A DNA stretch of 64,000 nucleotides. Source: Gadus chalcogrammus. Its lineage: Eukaryota > Chordata > Actinopteri > Gadiformes > Gadidae. The DNA lies in NCBI RefSeq assembly GCF_026213295.1, contig NC_079415.1, positions 29,665,206-29,729,205 of the forward strand, read 5' to 3'. Shown here one piece after another: positions 9,082-20,686 of this stretch (position 1 is its first letter; each line of letters begins with the position of its first letter). The notes beneath the pieces are model-generated. The model had not been told where the DNA came from. It saw nothing but the letters and a program-made list of their open reading frames with translations, and made no database searches. Both the position numbers and the translations under genes were made by a program.

Positions 9082-12039
9082 TTAGCAGAAAGCTATAGCA
9101 AACATAAAAGTCTTCAGTCTTGTTTTAAAGGTGCTCAGAGTTGGGGCAAGTCTTAAATCCTCTGGGAGTTTATTCCAGCTATTTGTTGCATAGTAACTAA
9201 ATCCTGCTTTCCCATGTTTTGTGTTTACTCTGGGGATAATTAACAGATTGGTCTCAGAGGATCTTAGTGGTCTAGAAGGCTGATGTAGTGGAAGCATATC
9301 AGTTAAGTATTTTGGGCCTAAACCATGTAGGGATTTATAGGTTAGCAACATGATTTTAAAATCAATTCTCTGACCTACAGGAAGCCAATGTAACGATTTC
9401 AGAATTGGTGTAATATGATCAAATTTTTTGGTCTTTGTTAGAACTCTAGCAGCAGCATTCTGAACAAGCTGAAGCTTCCTCAGAGTTTGTTTTGGGAGAC
9501 CTGTGAGGAGACCATTGCAGTAATCAAGCTTACTAGTGATAAAGGCATGTACAAGTTTTTGTAAGTCTTCGGTGGACATGAGCCCTCTAAGTCTTGCTAT
9601 ATTTTTAAGGTGATAATATGCCGATTTTGTAACTGATTTGATGTGACTGTCAAAATGTAAATCTGAATCCATGATAACCCCTAGATTTCTGGCTTTGATT
9701 GAGGTTTTCAGGGACAGAGAGTGAAGGTGTTGGGTTACTTTAAGCCTTTCCGTTTTAGAACCAAATACAATTATCTCTGTTTTGTCCTCATTTAGTTGAA
9801 GGAAATTTCGGCACATCCATTCCTTCACTTGCTCAATGCACTGGCACAGCAGATCTATGGGCCGATAGTCATTTGGTGATAGCGATACATAGATTTGCGT
9901 GTCATCAGCATAGCAATGATGGTCAATATTGTTATTTTGCATGATTTGCCCTAGTGGGAGCATGTAGATGTTGAATAAAGAGGGTCCTAAGATCGAACCT
10001 TGTGGGACTCCACATGTCACATTGGTTGATTCTGATACAAAGTCGCCAATGGAAACAAAGTAGTTCCTATTTTGTAGGTAGGACCTGAACCAATTTAAGA
10101 CAGTGCCTGAAAGCCCCACCCAGTTTTCTAACCTTTCCAGAAGTAATGTATGGTCTACAGTGTCGAATGCAGCACTGAGGTCAAGTAGCATTAGTATTGA
10201 GGTTTTGCCAGAGTCTGTGTTAAGACGGATGTCGTTTACAACTTTAATAAGGGCGGTCTCAGTGCTGTGCAGGGGTCGAAATCCTGATTGGAAGGTGTCA
10301 TAGCAACCAGTTGATGCCAGGAAGTGATTTAGTTGCTGGAGGACAACTTTCTCAATGATTTTACTTATGAAGGGTAGATTTGATATTGGTCTGTAGTTGT
10401 TAATAATAGAGGCATCTAGGATCCGCTTTTTTAAAAGGGGTTTAATAACTGCAGTTTTCAAAGCTTTTGGGAACTTGCCTGACTGGAGAGAGTTGTTAAC
10501 TATCTGCAATATGTCTACTGCTAGGCAGTCGAAAACATTCTTAAAGAGGTTGGTAGGTATAGTATCAAGGCAACAGGTGGATGGCTTTAGTTGTGTCACA
10601 GTTTCCACAAGATTTTGAGAGTCTATAACATTAAAGCATGCCATCCTTGCCACGTAATTTTTGCCTGAACAGGGTGGTAGTCCAACATTTTTGTTTGACG
10701 TGGAGATATTGATGGCTCGTCTGATACCTTCAATTTTATCAATATAAAAAGCTGCAAACTCATTGCATTTCTGCGTGGAATGGAGATCAGGTGGAATTTC
10801 TATTGGGGGGTTGGTCAGTCTGTCAACAGTTGCAAATAGGGTTTTTGCATTATTAGTGTTGGTTTTAATGATATTGGAGAAAAATGTTTCTCTAGCATTT
10901 TTTAAGTCTAAATTGTAGGCACGGAGGCTCTCTTTATAGATATCATGGTGAATATGAAGTTTTGTTTTACGCCAGATGCGTTCAACCTTCCTGCATTCCT
11001 TTTTCTGTGCTGTTACAGAAGCAGCTTTTCTCCAGGGTGCCTTTTGCTTTCCAGAAATCGTTTTAACCTTATAAGGTGCAATGACATCTATGACTTTCAA
11101 AATTTTCAAATTAAAGTTTTCTACAAGATCATCAGCAGAACATGGGTTTAGAGGTGGTAGCAAGGAGATGGCCTTTTTAAAAAGTACATTAGAATCTTCA
11201 TTGATATACCGTTTTTTGACAGTGTTTGATTTTTTCTGTATGTCGGGAATAAAAGATACGTTAAAGAAAACACAAAAGTGGTCAGACAAGGAAGGATCAG
11301 TCACAGAGAGATCAGAAACATTGAGGCCCTTTGTGATAACCAGGTCTAGAGTGTGCCCCTTACAATGAGTAGCCTCTTTCACATGTTGAGACAGTTCAAA
11401 TGTGTCCAAAATGGTAAAAAGTTTTTTTGCACACTTGTCATTCAAATCATCAGTATGAAAATTGAAGTCACCAGTTATAACTAGACAGTCAAATTCTGTG
11501 GAGATGCTAGACAATAATTCTGTGAATTCATCGAAAAAATTTGCAGAATATGTGGGTGGCCTGTAAATAATTAATAGGAGAACTCTGGGGGAGCATTTCA
11601 ATACAGCACTAAGGTATTCGAACGATGGAAAATCACCAAATAACATCTGTTTCCCCTGAAATACATTTTTAAATATAGCAGCAACCCCTCCACCTCTTTT
11701 TCCAGATCTACATGCATCAAAAAAGTTATAGTCGGGAGGAGCTGTCTCTATCAGAACGGTTGCACTGTTATTTTGTTCCAGCCATGTTTCAGTTAAAAAC
11801 ATAAAATCCAGTTTGGAAGTGTTAATAAAATCATTAACTAAAAATGATTTGTTATTAAGAGACCTCACATTAAGTAGAGCCATCCTGATGGTGCTGTTGA
11901 TAGGCTTTAAGGTTGTTTTTGGTTTGGAGGCAATAGATATGAGATTTGTGAGGTTAGCAGTGTGTCTAAGTTTCCTTTTGTTTACTCTCTTAGTGGTTAC
12001 AGCATGAATGTGAAAGTTGCCCTGCTTTGACGTAGGCAA
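9082..12039 (-). CDS. L2 ORF2: AP endonuclease plus reverse transcriptase (985 aa)
   Basis: This is the polyprotein that nicks target DNA and reverse-transcribes the LINE RNA at the nick. Visible endonuclease motifs are NVRSLNNK at about residue 57, TETWL, YRPP, TGDFNFH and SDHF. Reverse-transcriptase motifs are NYRPISNLP, LDLSAAFDTVDH, GVPQGSILGP at about 676 and the catalytic YADDTQIY at about 708, followed by the thumb/C-terminal part with DYCNGLLTGLP and LHWLPV. Length and motif order fit L2/CR1-group ORF2. No restriction-like endonuclease or RNase H domain is seen. The frame is fully open and all catalytic residues I can check are present, so the protein could be active. The true start may be the first ATG or an internal one near residue 53. 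Confidence 0.92.
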   Translation of the reverse strand: MPTSKQGNFHIHAVTTKRVNKRKLRHTANLTNLISIASKPKTTLKPINSTIRMALLNVRSLNNKSFLVNDFINTSKLDFMFLTETWLEQNNSATVLIETAPPDYNFFDACRSGKRGGGVAAIFKNVFQGKQMLFGDFPSFEYLSAVLKCSPRVLLLIIYRPPTYSANFFDEFTELLSSISTEFDCLVITGDFNFHTDDLNDKCAKKLFTILDTFELSQHVKEATHCKGHTLDLVITKGLNVSDLSVTDPSLSDHFCVFFNVSFIPDIQKKSNTVKKRYINEDSNVLFKKAISLLPPLNPCSADDLVENFNLKILKVIDVIAPYKVKTISGKQKAPWRKAASVTAQKKECRKVERIWRKTKLHIHHDIYKESLRAYNLDLKNARETFFSNIIKTNTNNAKTLFATVDRLTNPPIEIPPDLHSTQKCNEFAAFYIDKIEGIRRAINISTSNKNVGLPPCSGKNYVARMACFNVIDSQNLVETVTQLKPSTCCLDTIPTNLFKNVFDCLAVDILQIVNNSLQSGKFPKALKTAVIKPLLKKRILDASIINNYRPISNLPFISKIIEKVVLQQLNHFLASTGCYDTFQSGFRPLHSTETALIKVVNDIRLNTDSGKTSILMLLDLSAAFDTVDHTLLLERLENWVGLSGTVLNWFRSYLQNRNYFVSIGDFVSESTNVTCGVPQGSILGPSLFNIYMLPLGQIMQNNNIDHHCYADDTQIYVSLSPNDYRPIDLLCQCIEQVKEWMCRNFLQLNEDKTEIIVFGSKTERLKVTQHLHSLSLKTSIKARNLGVIMDSDLHFDSHIKSVTKSAYYHLKNIARLRGLMSTEDLQKLVHAFITSKLDYCNGLLTGLPKQTLRKLQLVQNAAARVLTKTKKFDHITPILKSLHWLPVGQRIDFKIMLLTYKSLHGLGPKYLTDMLPLHQPSRPLRSSETNLLIIPRVNTKHGKAGFSYYATNSWNKLPEDLRLAPTLSTFKTRLKTFMFAIAFC

Positions 12040-12105
12040 CCTTGGGTTCAGCAGATTATGAGAAACTTCCTTTATACTGTGTCTACGGCTGAACCCTTTT
12101 TTGTC

Positions 12106-13734
12106 TCAGTAATACTCAGGACTACTATCAGTACGGTGGTGGGGGTGGGGCGCCATCCTCCTGGGTGATAGCAGCCTGCGGCCATGACGTGGCGATGCTA
12201 TCATTGACACAGATGCAAGTTTGATGCCAGCATATTCCAGTTTCTTAAATTCGGCTGGAAAATCGCAAAGGGAGACATCGGAGACTCTATCCCAGCTGGA
12301 GTTGTTGTTGTGGCTATGGGAGAGATGAGGCTGGAGGTCATCGTCGATGGGGGAGTGCAGAGGAGGGGGGTGGCCGTTCCTCGCCAAGCCAGCATCAGCG
12401 ATGGGGGAGGGCACATTGTTGATGACGTTGGGCGGGCTGTTGTCTCTCTTCAAGGTCTGTGGGCTGTCTGCTATCTGTGTGTCAGATAGTGGCAGAGTAG
12501 TTGTGTGGGGGAGGCTGTAGTCTCGCTTCTTCTCAACCTGTGCTCTGATTGTGGCCTGTGCGTCAGACCATGGCAAGATTGTGGCCTGTGCGTAAAGCGA
12601 GAAGAGAAGATTGTCCCTCAACAGTTTTGAGCCTAACCTGTTTGGGTGTAGGCCATCTGCTCTGAAAAGATATTTGCGCCCCCAGAATAAGTTGAAATTG
12701 TCAATAAAGTCCCTTCCTCTTTCATTGCAGACTCTGGAAAGCCATGTATTCAGTGCAAGTAGACGACTGAATCTGTTTAATCCCCTGTCAACTGTTGGTA
12801 TGGGTCCACTGATGGAAGACTTGATGTGTATTTTGTCCAGTGTATCCAATAGATCAGTGTAATCCCTCTTCAGAAGTTCTGACTGTTCTCTTTGAATATC
12901 ATTAAATCCTGCATGCACAATAATCTGTGAGATTTTGGGGTTTTCCAATATGATTTTGGCTAGTTTATGGTTGATATTACTAACCTTTCCATATGGGAAG
13001 ATGCATGTTTTGATCTTCTTACCGGTTATATCCTTGATAGTTGAGTCTCCTATAATCAGAGTGTCTGGTTCATCTGCTTTCTCTGAGATGGGCCCTTGTT
13101 GGACGGTGGCAGACACATGCGCAGCCCGCCTCCGTGGCGACTGGTTGTTCCGTCTCTGTCCACACTGTCCGTCCGGACGCATCTCGGGGCTCAGGGGTGC
13201 ATCGGTGGCAGGCGCGTTTGTGGACTCTTGAAGTGGCAGGAACCGGTTCTTCAGTGGCAGGGTTGATTTGAGTGACGGGCTAATCGGGCTGATAACTTTA
13301 GCTTTGGGTAGCTTAGCATTTGGTGTTGAGTGAACTTGTTGATTCACTTTGGTATGTTGCTTTGGCTTAGCGCCGACTCTGTTCCAGTGAGACGCAGCTG
13401 GAACTGTCTCTCTCTTGTCCAGCTTCGGGAAGGATACAGTGTAGCTTTGATCATCTTGCTGTATCTGAGTGAGCTCAGCAAACTCACCCATCGGCACTGT
13501 ATCCTGTGATAGTCCTTTGCATTTTTCTACTGCTGCTAGTCTCGTTTCAATTAAAGCCACCCTCTGTTGCATTTTGGTGCAGTCTGTGCATTTCCCAGTC
13601 TCCGTGCCTGAGATATCCGAATACAGAGGCATGTTGTCGATAGGAAAGTCCAAGGCTTTTTCTGCGGTCTGATCCGGGAGTAAAAAGTGCCAAAATGTAT
13701 TGTTGAATCGAGCGATTGAGGACGACGGAAACAA
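12106..13734 (-). CDS. L2 ORF1 with SGNH-hydrolase (esterase) domain (542 aa)
   Basis: The ORF1 protein of L2/CR1-type LINEs is thought to bind the element RNA, and in these clades it often has an SGNH lipase/esterase-like domain. Here residues of about 225-385 carry the signatures LIIGDSTIKD (GDS block, about 228), HAGFNDIQ (GxND block, about 273) and DGLHPNRLG (catalytic Asp-His block, about 359). The N-terminal part has a Cys pair (CTDCTKM) and a predicted short helix with heptad-like spacing (QQRVALIETRLAAVEK), perhaps for self-association. The C-terminal third is Pro/Ser/His-rich and looks disordered. It lies 66 bp upstream of ORF2 on the same strand. The role of the esterase in retrotransposition is not settled. 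Confidence 0.88.
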   Translation of the reverse strand: MFPSSSIARFNNTFWHFLLPDQTAEKALDFPIDNMPLYSDISGTETGKCTDCTKMQQRVALIETRLAAVEKCKGLSQDTVPMGEFAELTQIQQDDQSYTVSFPKLDKRETVPAASHWNRVGAKPKQHTKVNQQVHSTPNAKLPKAKVISPISPSLKSTLPLKNRFLPLQESTNAPATDAPLSPEMRPDGQCGQRRNNQSPRRRAAHVSATVQQGPISEKADEPDTLIIGDSTIKDITGKKIKTCIFPYGKVSNINHKLAKIILENPKISQIIVHAGFNDIQREQSELLKRDYTDLLDTLDKIHIKSSISGPIPTVDRGLNRFSRLLALNTWLSRVCNERGRDFIDNFNLFWGRKYLFRADGLHPNRLGSKLLRDNLLFSLYAQATILPWSDAQATIRAQVEKKRDYSLPHTTTLPLSDTQIADSPQTLKRDNSPPNVINNVPSPIADAGLARNGHPPPLHSPIDDDLQPHLSHSHNNNSSWDRVSDVSLCDFPAEFKKLEYAGIKLASVSMIASPRHGRRLLSPRRMAPHPHHRTDSSPEYY

Positions 13735-13850
13735 ACTATATACTGTTAGGTAAATAAAATAAGATAAAGTAGAAATGAACGATGAATTAAGTAGTTCTTT
13801 CCAATGCCCAGCGGAGCTTCGGGAAACATGACCTCCCTCTAGGTAATCTT

Positions 13851-14352
13851 TTTTTATTTAAACACACTATAGGGGACCTATTTATTATTATTTTCTATTT
13901 TTTATAATAATTCAAAGAAAATGTATAAGTTGATCACTATTGAATTACATCAGTTCACAGTTGGTTGTGGTATTCGTTATGGTCATAAGATTGCATGACT
14001 TATAATAGTAATAGCCTTGTTTTTATACAGGCTAGGTTTTAGTAGCCTATTAGATATTCCCCAGGAGAAACAGACACTTTTCTGCTCCGGTGGCCAGTTT
14101 TGCTGAATTGTGTTGCTGTAGCATCACATTGGTGATTACGGATGACACTAAATGACACTAATTTTTCTAAAATGGCGCAATATTATTATATTCGAATTTA
14201 GCGAAAAGTAAATAAACTATGGCAAGACTTTAACATGAATATTACGCAATATATTAAGCATATTGAAAGTCACACTTACTTCCATGGTTCATCTTCGGTT
14301 TCCGATTTTCCGTCACGCCTGGGTTGTTGTCACGCCAGGGTGTTGTTCTCCG
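13851..14352. other. Interior of the 7.1 kb element, no gene
   Basis: AT-rich sequence between the L2 5' end and the right inverted end. Near 14300-14352 an extra partial copy of the terminal CACGCCAGGGTGTTGTTCTC repeat appears just inside the inverted end. No coding signal. Confidence 0.5.
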
Positions 14353-14553
14353 GGGCTAAATAACGTTAAAAAACCTTTTCTAAAAATGGTTAATAACGTG
14401 TCAAAATATTTTTTTATTTCTTTGTTATGTTAATTCAAGCGATAAATACGTTTATTTGTCTATAGAAAATAATCGGAGGTAACTTCCGTCCAGCCACAGT
14501 ACTTCCGTCACGCCAGGGTGTTCTGTCACGCCAGGATGTTGTTCTCCGGGGCT

Positions 14554-14645
14554 GCAGCTGGACCCTACTCCAAATAACAGTCCTAATGCTCCTTTTAAAA
14601 TGGCTCCTCTGCCTCCGGCCAGGTGTCCCCCAATGTGAATTGACA
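14554..14645. mobile_element. Right half of the split gypsy-like LTR
   Basis: It carries CTCCTTTTAAAATGGCTCCT and CCGGCCAGGTGTCCCCCAAT, matching 421-475 of copy A in the same orientation. Together with 7251-7466 it reconstructs one interrupted target. The match ends at about 14637. Confidence 0.6.
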
Positions 14646-15350
14646 AGAAAAACAGTTAGCCAGAGGCCAGAGCTCAATTATTGACGTTATTGCTAGGCGG
14701 GAGCTAGCACAAGCTGACAAGTTAATGACTTAAATGATCTTTCTCTTTTAATGGATGGAGAATATGTTAACATATTTGGAACATAGGCCTATCTGCCTAA
14801 GCCCACATTGAAACAAACAGATTGATTTCACACTTGTTCATCAAAACCTCTCCCTGTGTCATTGTGTGTGCATGTTTACGAGGTGCGTGCGGGGTTCTTG
14901 ATTGACCGATTTTCGATATTATTATACGAATATTGAATAGTATTTTTGCCAGAAATGCGCATCCCCAATTAATACCAGTATAAATCCGATTTTTCACTGT
15001 TTTTGCATTTAAGATATTAAGTGTTTTCTTGCCGATGATCCATGGCTGCGTTGGTGAATGTCGGCACACATCAAATAATCGATTATTCGTTCATACCTCC
15101 CACTGGTTATTCAACCATGACCTATAGCCTATACAAGAAAAAAGTTTGAGCATTGTGATGACGCTGATCAGACAATGCTAGGAGAAGTCATGGCTACAAT
15201 AACGGATGTGCACACATTGCAAGGTGTACAACAGAGGATAGAATGCAGTGTATGCCAAACAAAATGCATGTGTTCATTAGTGAAATATTGCATTTAACCA
15301 TGTAGTGGAAATACTGTTCATTAAAGCTGTTTCTATTTTATAATTTAAAC
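14646..15350. other. No recognisable gene
   Basis: Moderately AT-rich sequence with no open frame of interest, repeat or RNA gene that I can identify. It ends at an acceptor-like AG just before the transposase pseudogene and may be its intron or 5' region. Confidence 0.45.
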
Positions 15351-15353
15351 CAG

Positions 15354-17850
15354 GCATAGAGGAAGATGATTTGTCGGTCAGTGCAAGAGAGAGTGAAGCC
15401 TCAGGGTCCAGGATGGAAACGGAAACTGATGAGGAGAGGGATGTTGAACGCAAAGAGGCTGGAGCAGCTGAAGAAGAGACTGAAAGTATAGAAGTTGGAC
15501 AAGCTGAGGTAGGAATTGAGCGTGTAGAGGCTGAACCAGTTGAGGAGATTCCAATCTTCAATTATTTTGCCCGTCCTAACTCTAAAGATCTGTCATTCTT
15601 TTTTCAATATCACCCCCAACAAACCCCAAGTAGAACCTTGCCTAATATTTTTAATAGTAGGGATGGAATGAATCGCAAGTGGTTGACCTACTGTGAAGAA
15701 AGTCATGCTCTCTTCTGCACAGTTTGACTGGCATTTTCAAAGCCCTCTGCTTATGATGGCCCTTTTGTAAGCGGAGGCATGCAATCCTGGAAGCATGTAC
15801 ATCAGAGAATTGAGGAGCATGAAAGAAGTCTCATACATCAAGACTATGTAGAGGCTTACTTATTGAGGGCACATCATGGGGACATTGAGAGCAGATTAGG
15901 GGGGGGATCAGCTCTCCCTGCATCAAGAGCAAGTCAGAAAGAAACGGCAGGTGATGGATCGGGTCGTCAATGTTATCAAGGTTATAGGAAAACGGGGTAG
16001 CTACCGGGGCTCAGAATTTGAAGCTGCCTACACTTTGGAAGACCAAAGCATAGACCACGGTAACCTCCTTGAAATGGTCATGCTCCTGAGTAGGTATGAC
16101 CCTTGCCTGCAACGACATTTATCGGAATGTATTGGAAAAAGTAAAAAACAGCATGAAGCTGGGGCAAGAGGCAGAGGTTCATTGGTCGCTCTGCTATCAA
16201 AAGACACTATCAACAAGGTTGTCAAAGCGATCAGGCAGCTGATAAGGGAGACAATTGCCAGTGAGGTCAGAGAAGCCAAAATGTTTTCTGTCCAGAGTGA
16301 CACCACTCAAGACATCACCACCAAAGACCAATGCTCTGTGATTCTCAGGTATGTCACAGATGTGGTCCATGAGAAGTTGGTCGCTCTGGTTGATTGTGAG
16401 GCCTCTACTGGGCAGTATTTTCTCGACCTCCTGAAAGACACACTAGCAACCCTTAACCTCGATGTGTCATGTTGTGTAGAGAGTGCTACAGATGGGGCAG
16501 CCAATATGCAGGGCAGTTACAAAGGCTTCTCTGCCTTTCTATCGGAGGCGTCCCCCAACCAAATCCATGTCTGGTGCTATGCATATGTCCTTAACCTGGT
16601 TTTAGCGGACACAACAGGCAGTGTTATTCAAAGTTCATCGCTTTTCTCTCTCCTGAACGACATTGCTGTTTTCATAAGGGATTCGTACAAACAAATGAAA
16701 AAGTGGGAACAAACCAGCACAGAAAAGCGGCACCGAAGACTCTCTCCAATAGGATAGACACGGTGGTGGGCTAAAGATGCTGCTCTGAGAAAGGTGTTCG
16801 GGTGTTTTGGAAGACCTGACAGTGCCATGTATATAGACTTAGTCCTTACTCTTCTAGCAATTCAACTAGAACCAACAATGAAGCCAAGTGCTAGAGTCAA
16901 GGCCAAAGGATACATGGATGGTCTCCTAAAATTTGAGACTATTTTCACAGCCCAAATCTTTCTCAGGATTTTTGAGCACACATCCCCCCTGTCCAAATAC
17001 CTTCAGACAAGCGGGATGGATCTCCTGACCGCACACCGACTGGTAGTGGGAACAGAGGATAGGCTGAAGAGGTGTGTGCGAGACTTCAGTGGCATTAAAG
17101 AAGCTGCAGACCAGTTTGTGGGGTGGGCCAATGGTGAGCTGCAGGAGAAGGACTGTGAGCTGGAGGTGGAGGTAGCACTACCTGAAAAACGGGTAAAGAA
17201 AAAGAAGATCATGCCAGGGGAGCTGGCAGAAGATGAGCCATTAACAGCAGCTGAGAGGGACTTTGAGGTGACTGTTCATAATGTCATTATCGACACCGTC
17301 ACATAAAGTATCCATGAGCGCTTTGCTGTGAGTGGAAAGCTTTGCGCGGATTTTGCCTGCCTGGATCCAAAAAACTTCTCTGACGTAAGTGATAAGGGAC
17401 TTCCAGGATCTGCAATGCAAAACCTCAGTAAATGCTAACTAAAATTTGATGCCAGAGCCACTACTGGTACCTTACAGGCTGAGCTGTCAAGCCTCGCCAC
17501 ACAGTGGGAAAGATTAAAGCTGATGAAGAAGAACCATGCGAAGTGGAAGGGCCAGAATTGGTCAGTGTTAAGTCTTCTATGTGTAAGAATTGTGCCATTT
17601 GTGTTTACCTTATCCTGGCACAATACAACTTAAAGAAAAACTCTTACCATGTAATTGGACTGGCCTACAAATTTCTTCTGACAATATCAACTACTCAAGT
17701 TGACTTAGGAGCACTATCACCCAGGAGCACTTGGAAGCCTTTATGCTCATGGCCACAGAAAAAAGCATCCTCATGTCTTTGGACACTGATGGGGTGATCA
17801 ACAAGGTTGCAGAGACCAGTTACCTTCTGAGACGACAGCTAATGTTTTAA
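15354..17850 (+). pseudogene. Broken ZMYM1-like (DUF4371) hAT transposase
   Basis: An exon begins after an AACCAG acceptor near 15353 with an acidic Glu-rich linker. It then reads PIFNYFARPNSKD, a TTF-type zinc-finger region (WLTYCEESHALFC...KHVHQRIEEHERSLIHQ), and the hAT core with FSVQSDTTQDITTKDQCS, SATDGAANMQGSYKGFSAF, HVWCYAYVLNLV and TRWWAKDAALRKVFG. The tail near 17750-17849 keeps a hATC-like end (ILMSLDTDGVINKV). Disabling changes are a TGA at 15725 replacing a zinc-finger Cys, a frameshift at the G-run near 15900, a TAG at 16755, a TAA at 17304 and further shifts after 17440. It belongs to the group as the leader exons at 6454-6604, but terminal inverted repeats were not found here. 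It is a dead transposon gene, not a host gene. Confidence 0.85.
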
Positions 17851-18529
17851 GGTAGGACATGTTTAATTTGTTCAAGATGTTTTGTTTTCAATACAATTTA
17901 ATTGACCAAAGTATCTATGCATTATGCTGACCAATTCGATTGTAACTTGCTGAAACTATTAAAATATATTTTAATAGTTCTCTAAAAACGTATTCAATGT
18001 ACCTGTTTTTCTTATGTTATGTTATTACCTGTATGTTTAATAGGTTGGCATTCTCTATACTTTTTCTAAAATTAAACAGGCACCTTTTCGAGTGCTATGG
18101 GTCCTATCTATTGTTCCTTACAAATTTATTGAATAGTGCCTGGTTTTCCAGTGGTTGAATGGCTTGTTTTATTGCCTTAGCACTATCATAGTTCCTTTCT
18201 CAAAATGTCAAAAAATATGTATGTCTACTATTCAAATGTATTTTGTTTATCCAGGTCTGTCGTACAATATTATACATAGTTGTATTATTTTATTTTGATG
18301 TTATATTTTAGCATCTGTTTATTAATAGAAAACCAATAAAAGCTTTAAACCTACTGTTGAATATTGTGTCAATATTGTGCATTTGCGTAGTGTAGTGCCA
18401 TCTAGTGGTCAGATTTCATGTTTCGTTAAGTCTTCCCCAAATGCGCAAACTTGGCTGGGTTTGGGGGGGGCGGGGCGGGGGGGCCGGGCCGGGCCGGGGA
18501 GAATTCCCGGTGGCTTTTAGTGCCCCACT
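17851..18529. other. No recognisable gene; G-rich tract at 18465-18500
   Basis: AT-rich to about 18390. A G/C-only run (GGGGCGGGGC and CCGGGCCGGG) at 18465-18500 precedes the next gypsy-like copy and could form G-quadruplex structures. No coding signal. Confidence 0.5.
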
Positions 18530-19570
18530 CCGCCCCTTGGAGAGAGTGATGCTCTTCGTCACCACTCAGTGGGTGGCGGCGGTATACGCCGTCAATCACC
18601 CACCTCCGACCCGCCCGGGCCGAGGTTTACGGGGCGGGATGCCACACTCCTCCACCCTTTGTCCAAGCCTCGGCTAGTCGGGGGACCCGCCCAGGCAGGT
18701 ATCTCGTCGTGATAGGGCGTCCCCTGCGGCTACGTCGTCTCCGGCTGCGTCGTTTCCCGCTGCGTCGTCTCCCGCTGCGTCGTCTCCATCTCCCACTGCA
18801 GCCTCGTCTCTGGCGGCGGCTTCCCATGCCGCGGCTTCCCATGCCGCGGCTTCCCATGCGGCGGCAGCAGCGGCGGCGGCCTCCCTTTCTGCGGCTGCGT
18901 CTCTTGCAACGGCGACGGCTGCATCTCTTGCCACGGCGACGGCAGCATCTCTTGCCGCGGTGGCGACCGCATCTCTTGCCGCGGCGGCGACCGCATCTCT
19001 CCTGGCCCGGGATTCTCATGCCGGGTCCCAAAGCCGGCGAAATATCGGGCAATCCCTCCTGATTAGGTGCGGCACCGGGAGGTGGGGTACAATCCCCGCC
19101 CGAGCCGTGAACACCCCGTGTGGGGTCCGGAAGACCACGTGGCAGGTCTCGTAGGTCCGGGTGCCCCCGTGCAGGCAGGCCACCTCCATGGGTCCCCCCT
19201 CCCTTCCTCCTGCCGAGTCGGGGCGGAGGAGGGTGACCACGCTGCCGGTGTCCAGCAGGGCCTGCGTGTCCTTGTTCATGACCCGCACTGGTACGGTCGG
19301 GCTCCCGGACGTCCCCTGCGCCCAACAGGTCGCCAGCATGCAGGGCCGACCCGTCCCCATGTCCACGTAGGCCGACGGCATCAACACGTCCCAGTCTCCA
19401 GGGCAGTAGCGGGCTATGTGGCCGGCCTGGCCGCCCTCATAGGACCGCCTCCCCTCGCGACTCTCCCGGGTCACGATCGGTGGGTCAGGTGAGGGTGCCG
19501 GGGCCCCGGTCGTGGGTCCCCGTCGCTCTCGGCGACGCCCCCTTGTGGTCCCTCTCAGACATGCTAGCAT
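18530..19570 (-). mobile_element. Gypsy-like retroelement remnant, copy C (zinc knuckle, protease, GC-rich linker)
   Basis: This is the most complete copy of the family. From high to low coordinates on the minus strand it shows a Gag end with a degenerate zinc knuckle (GQAGHIARYCPGDW), a linker, a retropepsin with the active-site triad in QALLDTGSVVTLLRPD, the protease end RRDCPIFRRLWDP, then Ala/Arg-rich repeats, and the block VEECGIPP near 18660. Frames shift between protease and linker. No reverse transcriptase follows: the LTR-side sequence comes directly after VEECGIPP, as in copies A and B. A CA repeat joins its gag side. Confidence 0.65.
19016..19570 (-). pseudogene. Gag-protease fragment with DTG retropepsin
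   Basis: The open frame reads toward lower coordinates and includes HIARYCPGDWDVLMPSAYVD, then VPVRVMNKDTQALLDTGS and IVPHLPVPHLIRRDCP. The Asp-Thr-Gly-Ser is the catalytic motif of aspartic retropepsins, which cut the Gag-Pol precursor. The N-terminal Gag part is missing, replaced by a (CA)n tract at 19580-19685. The frame ends in the linker (LWDPA followed by a stop), so no complete protein is made. The family resembles fish Ty3/gypsy elements; the closest lineage cannot be told by eye. Confidence 0.6.
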
Positions 19571-19577
19571 CAAACAA

Positions 19578-20686
<1,109 letters not shown>

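Larger units (their letters stand above)
8851..13850 (-). mobile_element. Near full-length L2 LINE with both ORFs intact
   Basis: Minus-strand LINE of about 5 kb. It has a 5' UTR (about 13735-13850), ORF1, a 66-bp gap, ORF2, and a short 3' UTR ending in the fish L2 tail (AAGGCAAGGCAACTTTAT and TATAGCACTTTTCATACAC near 8852-8900, minus strand 3' end). Neither ORF has a stop or frameshift, unlike every other LINE copy in the window. It sits inside the 7.1 kb DNA transposon. No clear TSD was found. The exact 5' end is uncertain by about 100 bp. Confidence 0.85.
7467..14553. mobile_element. 7.1 kb DNA transposon with ~200-bp inverted ends
   Basis: The left end reads AGCCCCGGAGAACAACACCC and the right end, read inward, is AGCCCCGGAGAACAACATCC. 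Homology continues inward for about 200 bp on each side once the MITE at 7563-7925 and a 49-bp duplication are removed. The ends hold tandem CACCCTGGCGTGAC repeats. Flanks are CCAGCTGG (7459-7466) and GCAGCTGG (14554-14561), an 8-bp TSD with one mismatch. Long inverted ends with internal repeats and an 8-bp TSD recall Zisupton or a hAT relative, but no transposase is present, so the superfamily is open. It hosts the L2. Confidence 0.75.
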
